The notes beneath the pieces are model-generated. The model was not told the origin of the DNA. It searched no databases and saw nothing but the letters and a program-made list of their open reading frames with translations. From Candidatus Cloacimonadota bacterium (GTDB taxonomy: Bacteria; Cloacimonadota; Cloacimonadia; Cloacimonadales; JAJBBL01), in NCBI GenBank assembly GCA_020532365.1, contig JAJBBL010000007.1, forward strand, positions 1 through 8,668: DNA of 8,668 nucleotides, read 5' to 3'. How positions within the stretch are numbered: the first letter of the stretch is position 1; each line of letters begins with the position of its first letter. Below are positions 1 to 6,706 of this stretch, piece after piece. The position numbers were made by a program, and so were the translations under genes.

Positions 1-846
1 ATCGTAAAACTTGAAGGTAATGCCTTTGATTTTATCCTTTGGGTTGTCTACAAAATCGTAGTTTAGCATTATTTTAGTTCGTTTTCCGTTAAGGAAAGTG
101 GCTTGGGTCATAAAAACAAGGGGACGTCCATAGAGTAGCTGATTGTAGTCACCTTTATCATCTGGTTTATCAGAAAACTGGTAAGAGGGCATACTTGGAA
201 TTTCGGTTGAGTTAGTTACTGCCGGGGCTACAATCTCCGAGAAGGTTCGATTGCCGAGATAGTCGTCATATGACAGGATAAAGCGGTACTTTTCAGGGGT
301 CTTCCAATCAAAATTGTAGTTGATTGAATTATGACAGTCTTCAAACTTGCCTTCGCTGTACTCTATATAGTGCAGATTAGGAAAGGTTGCGTTAGTGGTG
401 TAAATAATTGTAGAGGGGTCTTTAAGGTTTGTTTCTGCCTCTTCGATGTTCTTCTTATCAATAGCTTCAATATACCTTTCCATTACTGCCATTTTATCTT
501 CGGTAATGATGTGTACATTTCTTTGAAGTACTTGGTTTGAAATGGATGGGTCTGTCCATTCAAATTGAAGCCGGTTTTCGTCTTGGATTGTAGCAACTGA
601 GAAGGAATATGGTTTTTCGGGTGAGTTTGGGAGCGGTATTCCTTCCACTATAGGTGCGTAGTCATAGTAGTGTCTTTTCTCATCGACTGCTAAAACGGTG
701 TAGTAGTAAGGTTTATTTGGGATTATTGAGGCTAAAAAGCCGTCAAATTTGCGGAAGGGTAGTCCACCCATTATATCTCTACTGGTCTCATCATCTTCAC
801 TTATTTCTGAAGCATCTATTCTTTGGATTGAAAATAGTAGTTTATC
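1..846 (-). CDS. FN3-like paralogue, continuation in the -1 frame (runs off the window)
   Basis: After the TAA at 847-849 this frame is open for 282 codons to the window edge and has no plausible start of its own (the first ATG, at 771, has no ribosome binding site). It continues the same protein. IIPNKPYYYTVLAVDE matches IPNKPYYYTVIAVNE in the upstream paralogue, APIVEGIP matches ADIVEGIP, LQFEWTDP matches LQFEWTLP, and SDKPDDKGDY matches ADKPDDQGDY near the window edge. Joining the two frames at the TTTT run near 835 restores one continuous FN3-like protein of at least 430 residues. The absence of stops and the retained conservation argue that the break is recent, a sequencing or assembly error, or a recoded site. 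Whether this copy also has the coiled coil and membrane-bracketed C-terminal domain lies beyond the window. Confidence 0.8.
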
Positions 847-1298
847 TTAGGGATCATTGCCAAAACTGTGAAATCGTTCAGGTATTTACCAAAAACCTTT
901 TGGTCTCGAGGCATTTTTCTGAAGAGCGGACTGTTTTCTTTCTGTTGAACCTCTCTCCGCAGTTTTGCAGGGGAGAAGAAATCGACAAACTCGCCGAAAC
1001 CGGAGTCGGTATAGAATAATTTTGGTGAAGCAACACCGACCATTGGGTCTATCTCAATAGTACCGATATGGAACAGTGTGTCGGGGCTTGCGCCGCGGTA
1101 GACACGATACTCAATAATTCTATTCTCGGCTGGTAGCGGAGTCCAGGTAAGTGTCAGTCCATCTCCGTTGTCGTGTGGTACGTCATTAATCTCGAGGTCG
1201 GTAATAATATTTTTAGCCTTAGTAGCGTAGAGCGAAGAGATTGGCAGTATTATGGCAATTAAGAACAGTATTAAATAGCAATTACGATGTTTCAGCAT
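816..1298 (-). CDS. FN3-like surface protein paralogue, N-terminal part before a frameshift
   Basis: This is the first part of a second copy of the large FN3 gene. From ATG 1298 it encodes a 25-residue signal peptide (hydrophobic core YLILFLIAIILPISSLYA, cleavage after LYA) and the first FN3-like domain, including RIIEYRVYRG and SPAKLRREVQQ. Over the 67-residue block beginning at RIIEYR it aligns without gaps to the upstream protein, with about 33 identical positions by hand count. The frame then reads NYYFQSKE and stops at a TAG (816-818), about 160 codons in. This truncation is not natural for the family: the matching sequence continues in the -1 frame (separate entry). The gene is probably expressed apart from, or at a lower level than, the four-gene block because of the hairpin upstream. 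Confidence 0.8.
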   Translation of the reverse strand: MLKHRNCYLILFLIAIILPISSLYATKAKNIITDLEINDVPHDNGDGLTLTWTPLPAENRIIEYRVYRGASPDTLFHIGTIEIDPMVGVASPKLFYTDSGFGEFVDFFSPAKLRREVQQKENSPLFRKMPRDQKVFGKYLNDFTVLAMIPKINYYFQSKE

Positions 1299-1304
1299 AG
1301 TAAA

Positions 1305-1310
1305 CTCCTT
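1305..1310 (-). promoter_or_regulatory. Shine-Dalgarno AAGGAG that sets the paralogue start
   Basis: AAGGAG on the minus strand lies six bases before the ATG at 1298. The longer in-frame start at 1382 would place the terminator-like hairpin inside the coding region and add 28 residues before an otherwise normal signal peptide, so 1298 is the better start. Confidence 0.75.
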
Positions 1311-1349
1311 GAGCTGTAACCTTATTTTAACGGTAACTCTATCAAAGAA

Positions 1350-1381
1350 TGCGGGAAACAGGCTAAGAGCTGTCCCCCGCA
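1350..1381 (-). terminator. Terminator-like hairpin after the four-gene block
   Basis: In minus-strand RNA, GCGGGGGACAG (1380-1370) pairs with CTGTTTCCCGC (1361-1351) across an eight-base loop: eleven pairs, two of them G-U, plus one flanking U-A pair. The tail is ATTCTTTG, a short and imperfect U-tract. The two G-U pairs become A-C mismatches on the plus strand, so the structure is specific to this direction of transcription. It lies between the stop at 1412 and the next start at 1298, and could terminate fully or attenuate transcription into the paralogue. Confidence 0.6.
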
Positions 1382-1411
1382 AAGTAACTTACGTATTTAA
1401 GATATATTAAC

Positions 1412-2008
1412 TTAGATCAACTTTAAGAAGTCGTGGACTAAGAACTGTATTCTTCCGATCAGTAGCGATAGACGTGCCATCACAGTGTATCCAAAGGATG
1501 CACCGAAGCCGATCATCATATACCAGATACCGATTTTGGTGAACTTTCCGTAAACGCCTTCGTGTGATTTCGAGAAGAAGAAATAGAGAAGAATTGTGAT
1601 AGTTCCGATGAAGATAATAAATGAGTTAATATCCATAATCGGAAGCATAGCACTTCTCATCTGAACGAGTACTGATGCGTGCATCGAAAGTGGTACACCC
1701 ATACCGATGATACCCATTGAGAAGACAATTGGATATCTCGATAACCAAGCTAACTTTCTGTTAAATCGGAAGATGAAGAATGTACCTAAAATTGCTGGGA
1801 AGATAAGTGCATACTGTCTCTGTAAGAAGATCGGAGTGTACAAGAAGGGGATAAACACATTTTTATACACGAGTGGTATAGCATAACCCATTGATACGCC
1901 GACCAATAAGTGTTCAGCAAATCGATAAAACGGGTTATCTTTCCAGAGAAAAGAGAATATTGATAGCGTCAGAAACGCTGCTACTAAATTGCTTATATTT
2001 TCTAACAT
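1412..2008 (-). CDS. Second six-helix integral membrane protein, unknown function
   Basis: The 198-residue protein is mostly hydrophobic, with helices at about 5-22, 30-48, 64-82, 92-109, 127-145 and 158-180. Positive loops WKDNPFYRF (22-30), RFNRKLAWLSR (81-91) and SKSHEGVYGKFTK (146-158) all fall on one side, giving a probable N-out/C-out orientation, the opposite of the other six-helix protein in the block. No family motif is recognised, and I see no clear sequence similarity to that protein. The ATG at 2008 lies nine bases after the preceding TAG, whose G begins the GGGGG ribosome binding site. This is the last gene before a terminator-like hairpin, so it probably closes the four-gene block. 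Confidence 0.85.
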   Translation of the reverse strand: MLENISNLVAAFLTLSIFSFLWKDNPFYRFAEHLLVGVSMGYAIPLVYKNVFIPFLYTPIFLQRQYALIFPAILGTFFIFRFNRKLAWLSRYPIVFSMGIIGMGVPLSMHASVLVQMRSAMLPIMDINSFIIFIGTITILLYFFFSKSHEGVYGKFTKIGIWYMMIGFGASFGYTVMARLSLLIGRIQFLVHDFLKLI

Positions 2009-2017
2009 TGTAACCCC

Positions 2018-2947
2018 CTAATTCAACTCTTTGTTTCTGCGGCGTTCTATGAAGTAACCGATGTTTCCGATTACAATGAAAAGAATAATCAAAATGTGAA
2101 CTACCGTCTGAGCGTTCATACCGATACGAGCCGCTTTAAACTTGTAGGGTACTGTATCGTCGGTGATTGAAACGTGTGTCGTACGGGCAATTTCACGACT
2201 AAATGGTTTATCGTGGATTGCAAATAAGTCTACCAGTTTCTCATATTCTGCAGCACCTTTGAGGCCGGCAAGTATACCAACAAGCTGTCCTGTCTGGATG
2301 TATGGATAAGCGTCAGCTGCCATAACTGCAGTGATACCTGCTGCGACGTTGACTCCGAAACGGGGTCTTGCGTAAACAAACCAAGAAGCACCAAAGCCTG
2401 ACCCTGAGGTCTCTATCACAAGGTTCATTTCGTTATAGTTCTTAATTTTTTCCATCATCGGCAAGTTCGCAAGCTGTCTACCCTCAGCGTCAGTTTTCAC
2501 AGCCTCAGATATATCGTCACCCATACCAAGAACTATAGGTAAGTAAAGAGCGCCTGGTTTATAACCAATGTTAATATAGTCGACCCCAGATTGGATATCT
2601 GGGAACTCTTCTTTTACGGTGTTTATAGCGTAGTCGACTAATGGAGCTGCCGTTTCCAAGAAGCAGATGGTGAAAACTTTAACTTTTCGCTGGAAGGCAT
2701 GACGTAAGATAGCAACTTCCATTGGGAAGAGCTCAGACATAGTCGAAGCATCGTGCAAAAAGTCGATCATAATAGCACGATCGTCACGTCCTGCATATGA
2801 GTCAATCAACTGATATATATTTTCAGTCGGTGTAGTAGTGTAAGTTTTTGAGTCGAAGACGACTACCAAAGGTATAGTAATCGCAAGAGCAACTAAGAGG
2901 TAGATCCATCTTCTATCAAGAGCTTGTAATTTTTCAAAGAAATTCAT
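2018..2947 (-). CDS. TM-domain-TM protein, unknown function; possible relative of the FN3 protein's C-terminal domain
   Basis: The 309-residue protein has a helix at about 15-31, one large soluble domain (about 35-275) and a helix at about 279-299 followed by ERRRNK. The basic tail and DRR before the first helix place both ends in the cytoplasm and the domain outside. The domain looks alpha/beta: a strand-like RAIMIDFLHD (57-66), an amphipathic stretch, a second strand KVKVFTICF (88-96), then a glycine-rich segment SGSGFGASWF (181-190) and GQLVGILAGLKGAAEYEKL (220-238). The order of these elements, and the flanking helices, resemble the C-terminal region of the large FN3 protein two genes upstream. 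I see no nucleotide-binding or protease motif. The ATG at 2947 follows the previous stop by 19 bases with GGGGGAG eight bases upstream. The function is not known. Confidence 0.85.
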   Translation of the reverse strand: MNFFEKLQALDRRWIYLLVALAITIPLVVVFDSKTYTTTPTENIYQLIDSYAGRDDRAIMIDFLHDASTMSELFPMEVAILRHAFQRKVKVFTICFLETAAPLVDYAINTVKEEFPDIQSGVDYINIGYKPGALYLPIVLGMGDDISEAVKTDAEGRQLANLPMMEKIKNYNEMNLVIETSGSGFGASWFVYARPRFGVNVAAGITAVMAADAYPYIQTGQLVGILAGLKGAAEYEKLVDLFAIHDKPFSREIARTTHVSITDDTVPYKFKAARIGMNAQTVVHILIILFIVIGNIGYFIERRRNKELN

Positions 2948-2966
2948 AACAGTTTCTCCCCCTTAA

Positions 2967-3590
2967 TTAGTCGCCACTACCGAGGTAAGTGCGTTCAATC
3001 CCGAGCATTATCTTTAGCGAAACCGCAGTTCCGCCGAGACCAACACCGAGTGCAACTCCACGTTTAGCTGCGAGGTTTGGAACGTTTAAGATCCAGTTCG
3101 AAATCTCTGGGATCCATTTGCTAATAGCCATTCCGATTGGAACTTGAGCAATCATAACAATGATAGCTGAAACTAAGAGCACAGTGGCCTCCGGTGATCT
3201 TGCCCGGAAAGCTTTATAAGCAGCAGACGCTATGTAGAACGCTAAAAGTGAAAACATAGTTGAAGACATAGGCATCTGTACGTTTTTGAACAGCCACATG
3301 TAAGGTGTACCCTGTTGAGTACCCCAAATAAAGCCAGAAGCACTGGTGAAAACAAGAGCACCAAGTGTCACAATACTGTATTGCCAGTTGGGCATTCTGC
3401 GTGAGATTTTACCCCAATGGACTGTAAAAAGGCTCATAACGCCTAAAACAACGGCGAAAGAGGTCATAGTTCTGACCCAGCTGAGCCACCATTGGTAGAA
3501 GTTATCCGATATTTTATGCGGAATAAATGTGTGTCCCACGAAAAGGAAGCATAAAATTATAACTAATGCTAAAGGAATCTGTCGTTTCAT
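2967..3590 (-). CDS. Six-helix integral membrane protein, unknown function
   Basis: I do not recognise a family. The 207 residues form six probable transmembrane helices at about 5-22, 38-58, 71-89, 110-127, 134-153 and 176-195. Positive charges fall in the loops KISRR (61-65) and YKAFRAR (125-131) and in the tail, giving N-in/C-in topology by the positive-inside rule. The last helix is glycine-rich (GVALGVGLGG), which suits tight helix packing, and the protein ends YLGSGD. No catalytic or transporter signature is visible. The ATG at 3590 lies 11 bases after the stop of the large FN3 gene; that TAG stop runs straight into the ribosome binding site (TAGGGGGAG), so translation is probably coupled. 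A membrane anchor or partner of the FN3 protein is the natural inference from position alone. Confidence 0.85.
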   Translation of the reverse strand: MKRQIPLALVIILCFLFVGHTFIPHKISDNFYQWWLSWVRTMTSFAVVLGVMSLFTVHWGKISRRMPNWQYSIVTLGALVFTSASGFIWGTQQGTPYMWLFKNVQMPMSSTMFSLLAFYIASAAYKAFRARSPEATVLLVSAIIVMIAQVPIGMAISKWIPEISNWILNVPNLAAKRGVALGVGLGGTAVSLKIMLGIERTYLGSGD

Positions 3591-3601
3591 ACTTTCTCCC
3601 C

Positions 3602-6600
3602 CTATTTATCAGGAAATATGTTGATTAAGAATGTTATCTTTGCCGTTGAAAGAGCCGTGCCCACAATTAAGAACACTAAAATGATGGCTTTTGTTACGTC
3701 AACAGCCTTTAAGTTGCCAATCATCATAGGATCTCGAGCTAAATAAGCCGACGCTCCATAAAGCTCCTCCCCTATAAGCGTGTAGTCACAGGTTGTGATA
3801 AAGAATGGAATCTGTGTGACTGCATCAGAGCCTGCAATCTGAACGGCGCCAATTGAGTTACCTGTTTCGGTCATCAAAAGTGCCTCTGCATAATACATAC
3901 CCATATAGAAACAGGTAGCACATTTCTCACGAAGCATAACGCCGTTTACTCCTGCAACGAAAGCAAACTGGTCGGTTGTGATAAAGAAGACGCTCGACTT
4001 GTCATAGGTGTCAGGTCTTCCAGCTTCATAGTGCGCATCTTTGACGATTTCTTGTGCGATTGGCATCACTATATAGTCTCTAACAGGAACTATGATTTTA
4101 GTGTCGTATTCTGCCGCTTTAGTAGCTACTTTACCCAGAATTGATAAACCTGCCAAGGTGGCAACATCACCAATACCGGAAAGTCCAGGTTGGAAAAGAA
4201 TTGGGCGACCCATTTCAGTCGCTCTACCAATAGCGTTGTCAATTTCTTGCAGCCCTGCAATAGGTCTGATGTACATATCGTGCCCTTTTTTGGCGCGTCT
4301 GATCATAAACCAAACAAGGAAACCAAAAAGAAGTGAGGCGATAAGTGTTGGTATACGCTCTTTGTTGAACCAGTTAGAGATTGGAATAAAGTAGTCGTTT
4401 CCTTCTTCGTCATGGAATATATCGGTCTCAACAAAGCCGGCATGACCGTCTGTTTTAACCATTCTGTACTGGAAGTGTCTGAGTTCATCTTCACGTCTCT
4501 TAGAGAGAAACTTCATTCTTTTCTTATTATTTGTAATGCTGTTGGCTTCCTGGAAGTATTCATTATTATTTGTATCAAGGTACCCCTGGTAGCGATTAAT
4601 TTGAGCCTGTAGTTGAGCTTTTTCGTTCTCGTCTTCTACAGTAGCGAGCTTAGCTTCAGCATCTTTAATTTCTTTAGTATATTTTTCAATCTTGTGTTCT
4701 ACCACTGAGAGATAAATGTCTGTGTTAACAGTCGTTTTTGTCTCTTTATCGTAATAGGCGTTGATTGAAGTATCTACAAGGAGTAGATTCTTGTCTAAAT
4801 CGAATTCACCCACACCTTTGTAAACTGTAGTTTCATAGCGAACTATGTCATCTGCTTGTCGCATTACACCTGCTGAGCGAGTACTGAAGCGGAATGTTTC
4901 ACTTGTGTAGGGTTTTTTGTATACGACGTATGAGTAGTCTTGTACCTTCTCGATTTTTTCACCATTCATATATAGTTCGAGTGGTTGGAAGGTACGATAA
5001 TCTTCATCATATTGCATCTCTTGTTTAAGAACGTAGTCGGCAGGTACTTCTTCGCCAGCAGTTTTCATTCTAATCTCGAATGCTATTTTACGATTTATAT
5101 CGTACTCAGGTGAGTCTGGCGAGTATTTCTTTGGTAGCGTGATGTTGAAGAGCAGGTCAGGATGGAATTCGTTAACGCTTGTAATGAGTGCACCTTCGTC
5201 GTCATAGATGTCAAAGTAGATGTTTCTGACTTTATAGTTACGATTTGTTTCAAAGTCGTAGTTAATAGTCAGTTTAGTCTTATCTTTATTCAAGAAAGAT
5301 GAGTTAGTTAAGAATACAACGGGTTTCTCCCAGAATACGCACATATAGTCACCTTGGTCGTCTGGCTTGTCTGCGACGGTAAAGTTTGGAACTGTTGGCA
5401 GATGTTCTGAGCTGGTAACCATTAGTTTAGCGATATTAGAATAGCTGGTTCCACCGTACCAGTCTTCAAGTTGGAAAACGAAATGATAATTATCGACTTT
5501 ATCTGAGTCGAAGCTTACATTAATACCGTTTTTCTCGTCGACTATTGAGTTCCCTTCTACTTTCAAAGAGACTGTATTCTCAGTGGTAAATGGGGTACTG
5601 AGAATCAATGAGCCTGGGTTTTTCTTAGTGGCTTTTATCTCTTCTATATCTGGGTCGTTAAATCGGTCAATTCTGTTTTGAACAATTAGGTTATGCTCGT
5701 CGTTGAATTCATGGTAAGCGTTAAGATCTTTATCGTGAACCAAGAAAATATTGTTGTTTCTAAGAAGGTCTGTGTTTAATGGTAAAGTCCACTCAAACTG
5801 TAGCTGATCTTTATCTTCTACATAAACTGAATGAAAGTTGCGGATCAATTCTGGGTCGTTAATCCTTGGAATACCCTCTACAATATCGGCGTATGGATAA
5901 TATACACGACTCTCGTTCACTGCTATCACAGTGTAATAGTAGGGTTTGTTTGGGATTAGCTTTTTGAGTAGCGACTGAAATTGATCTAAGCGAAGACCTG
6001 CATAGAAGTTAGTTTCGTTATCAATCTTACGTTCGACCATCTTAGTCTTATAATAAAACGCGTCTTTAGGAATGACGCCAAGTATCGAATAGTCTTTCAG
6101 CATCGGTCCGATAATGTTAAGGTCTCTTGGAATGTTTCGATAAAGTGGGCTATCTTTATCTTGCTGAGCCTCTTTTCTCTGCTTAGCTGGAGAGCTGATG
6201 TCAACAAACATATTGTAACCATTGTCATAGTAGTTAACTCTTTCTCCAGGGAAGCCTGTTTGCGGGTTAACTGGTACGGAGCCTACAAAATAAAGGTTTT
6301 CTGGATTAGCACCTCTATAAACTCTGTACTCAATAATTCTTTTTTCAGGACCTAATGGTTTCCAGCTTACTTGAAGACCACTGCCATCATCGTTGGGAAT
6401 ATCATCCACGCGAAGATCTTGTACAACAAACTGTGCAGCGGTTTCAGATTTAGACTTAGAGTCCTTTGCCCAACTCGCTGGAGCAATATAAAAGAATAGA
6501 CAAAATATTATCAGATACATCAGCGTAGTCTTGATTTGCGCTGAATTATTCTTCCACATTAATCCAGAAAAAGCAGATAAACGGCGTTTACCCTCTTTTT

Positions 6601-6610
6601 GGTTAATCAT
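3602..6610 (-). CDS. Large exported FN3-like protein with coiled coil and membrane-bracketed C-terminal domain (DUF6754-like)
   Basis: 1002 residues from the preferred ATG (1004 if 6616 is used). Numbering is from 6610. A long charged N-region precedes a hydrophobic core (about 30-44) and an AxA-type signal peptidase site (ASWA, cleavage after about 48). Fibronectin-III-like segments follow: about 61-250, with RIIEYRVYRG at 91-100 and a long insertion carrying SPAKxRxExQQ and PRD before the YYYTVIAVNE strand; about 253-399; and a third starting near 403 with DKPDDQGDY at 414-422. A charged coiled coil covers about 637-678. A transmembrane helix (about 753-770) is followed by RRAKK, suggesting the domain after it (about 776-968) is cytoplasmic. 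A second hydrophobic helix (about 975-994) ends the protein. The C-terminal domain contains GRPILFQPG, a CATC pair, QIAGSD and IGEELYGASAYL; from memory it resembles the uncharacterised DUF6754 family. It heads a tightly packed block with three membrane-protein genes and has a paralogue at 1-1298. The role is unknown; an envelope scaffold or adhesion complex is a guess. Confidence 0.85.
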   Translation of the reverse strand: MINQKEGKRRLSAFSGLMWKNNSAQIKTTLMYLIIFCLFFYIAPASWAKDSKSKSETAAQFVVQDLRVDDIPNDDGSGLQVSWKPLGPEKRIIEYRVYRGANPENLYFVGSVPVNPQTGFPGERVNYYDNGYNMFVDISSPAKQRKEAQQDKDSPLYRNIPRDLNIIGPMLKDYSILGVIPKDAFYYKTKMVERKIDNETNFYAGLRLDQFQSLLKKLIPNKPYYYTVIAVNESRVYYPYADIVEGIPRINDPELIRNFHSVYVEDKDQLQFEWTLPLNTDLLRNNNIFLVHDKDLNAYHEFNDEHNLIVQNRIDRFNDPDIEEIKATKKNPGSLILSTPFTTENTVSLKVEGNSIVDEKNGINVSFDSDKVDNYHFVFQLEDWYGGTSYSNIAKLMVTSSEHLPTVPNFTVADKPDDQGDYMCVFWEKPVVFLTNSSFLNKDKTKLTINYDFETNRNYKVRNIYFDIYDDEGALITSVNEFHPDLLFNITLPKKYSPDSPEYDINRKIAFEIRMKTAGEEVPADYVLKQEMQYDEDYRTFQPLELYMNGEKIEKVQDYSYVVYKKPYTSETFRFSTRSAGVMRQADDIVRYETTVYKGVGEFDLDKNLLLVDTSINAYYDKETKTTVNTDIYLSVVEHKIEKYTKEIKDAEAKLATVEDENEKAQLQAQINRYQGYLDTNNNEYFQEANSITNNKKRMKFLSKRREDELRHFQYRMVKTDGHAGFVETDIFHDEEGNDYFIPISNWFNKERIPTLIASLLFGFLVWFMIRRAKKGHDMYIRPIAGLQEIDNAIGRATEMGRPILFQPGLSGIGDVATLAGLSILGKVATKAAEYDTKIIVPVRDYIVMPIAQEIVKDAHYEAGRPDTYDKSSVFFITTDQFAFVAGVNGVMLREKCATCFYMGMYYAEALLMTETGNSIGAVQIAGSDAVTQIPFFITTCDYTLIGEELYGASAYLARDPMMIGNLKAVDVTKAIILVFLIVGTALSTAKITFLINIFPDK

Positions 6611-6680
6611 ATTCATTCTCCTGTCTTGTGAGTAACCTCACCTTCATCTTTTGTTTTCTATAATCTGTATTAGTACTCAT
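6603..6680 (-). CDS. Possible 25-residue leader ORF overlapping the next start codon
   Basis: A short frame runs from ATG at 6680 to TAA at 6603, encoding 25 residues rich in Lys, Arg and Glu (beginning MSTNTDYRKQKMK). Its last codons read GAA TAT GAT TAA, and the preferred ATG of the large FN3 gene (6610) lies inside them, one frame over (tATGATTAA). That arrangement would allow translational coupling. Against it: there is no good Shine-Dalgarno before 6680 (only AGGA about 14 bases upstream), and a 25-codon frame in this A+T-rich spacer could occur by chance. Treat as a candidate. Confidence 0.2.
   Translation of the reverse strand: MSTNTDYRKQKMKVRLLTRQENEYD
6618..6623 (-). promoter_or_regulatory. 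Shine-Dalgarno CAGGAG that decides the FN3 gene start
   Basis: CAGGAG on the minus strand ends one base before the ATG at 6616 but seven bases before the in-frame ATG at 6610. Only the second spacing is workable, so 6610 is the likelier start; the protein loses just two residues (Met-Asn). Confidence 0.65.
6628..6641 (-). promoter_or_regulatory. Small hairpin upstream of the FN3 gene's ribosome binding site
   Basis: The minus strand reads GTGAG GTTA CTCAC, a perfect 5-bp stem with a four-base loop, ending four bases before the CAGGAG Shine-Dalgarno of the large FN3 gene. It has no T-tract after it, so it is not a terminator. It could affect ribosome access or RNA stability, or be chance. Confidence 0.25.
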
Positions 6681-6706
6681 TTTTATCTTAAATTGTCCTG
6701 TATAGG

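Noticed and set aside
816..846. Canonical programmed -1 frameshift
   Set aside because: No X-XXY-YYZ heptamer in the zero frame (codons are TAC TAT TTT CAA), and I did not find a clear downstream stem-loop; an indel is simpler.
654..1019. Plus-strand open frame of 121 codons
   Set aside because: It lies antisense over the FN3 paralogue, whose conserved coding on the minus strand explains this region. It has no ribosome site and no recognisable protein. The same applies to plus-strand frames at 331-540, 4092-4394, 6957-7184 and 8162-8398.
3900..3920. CATC pair in the large protein as a metal or redox site
   Set aside because: A single CxxC in an uncharacterised domain, with no second cysteine pair or thioredoxin context, is not enough to claim a function.
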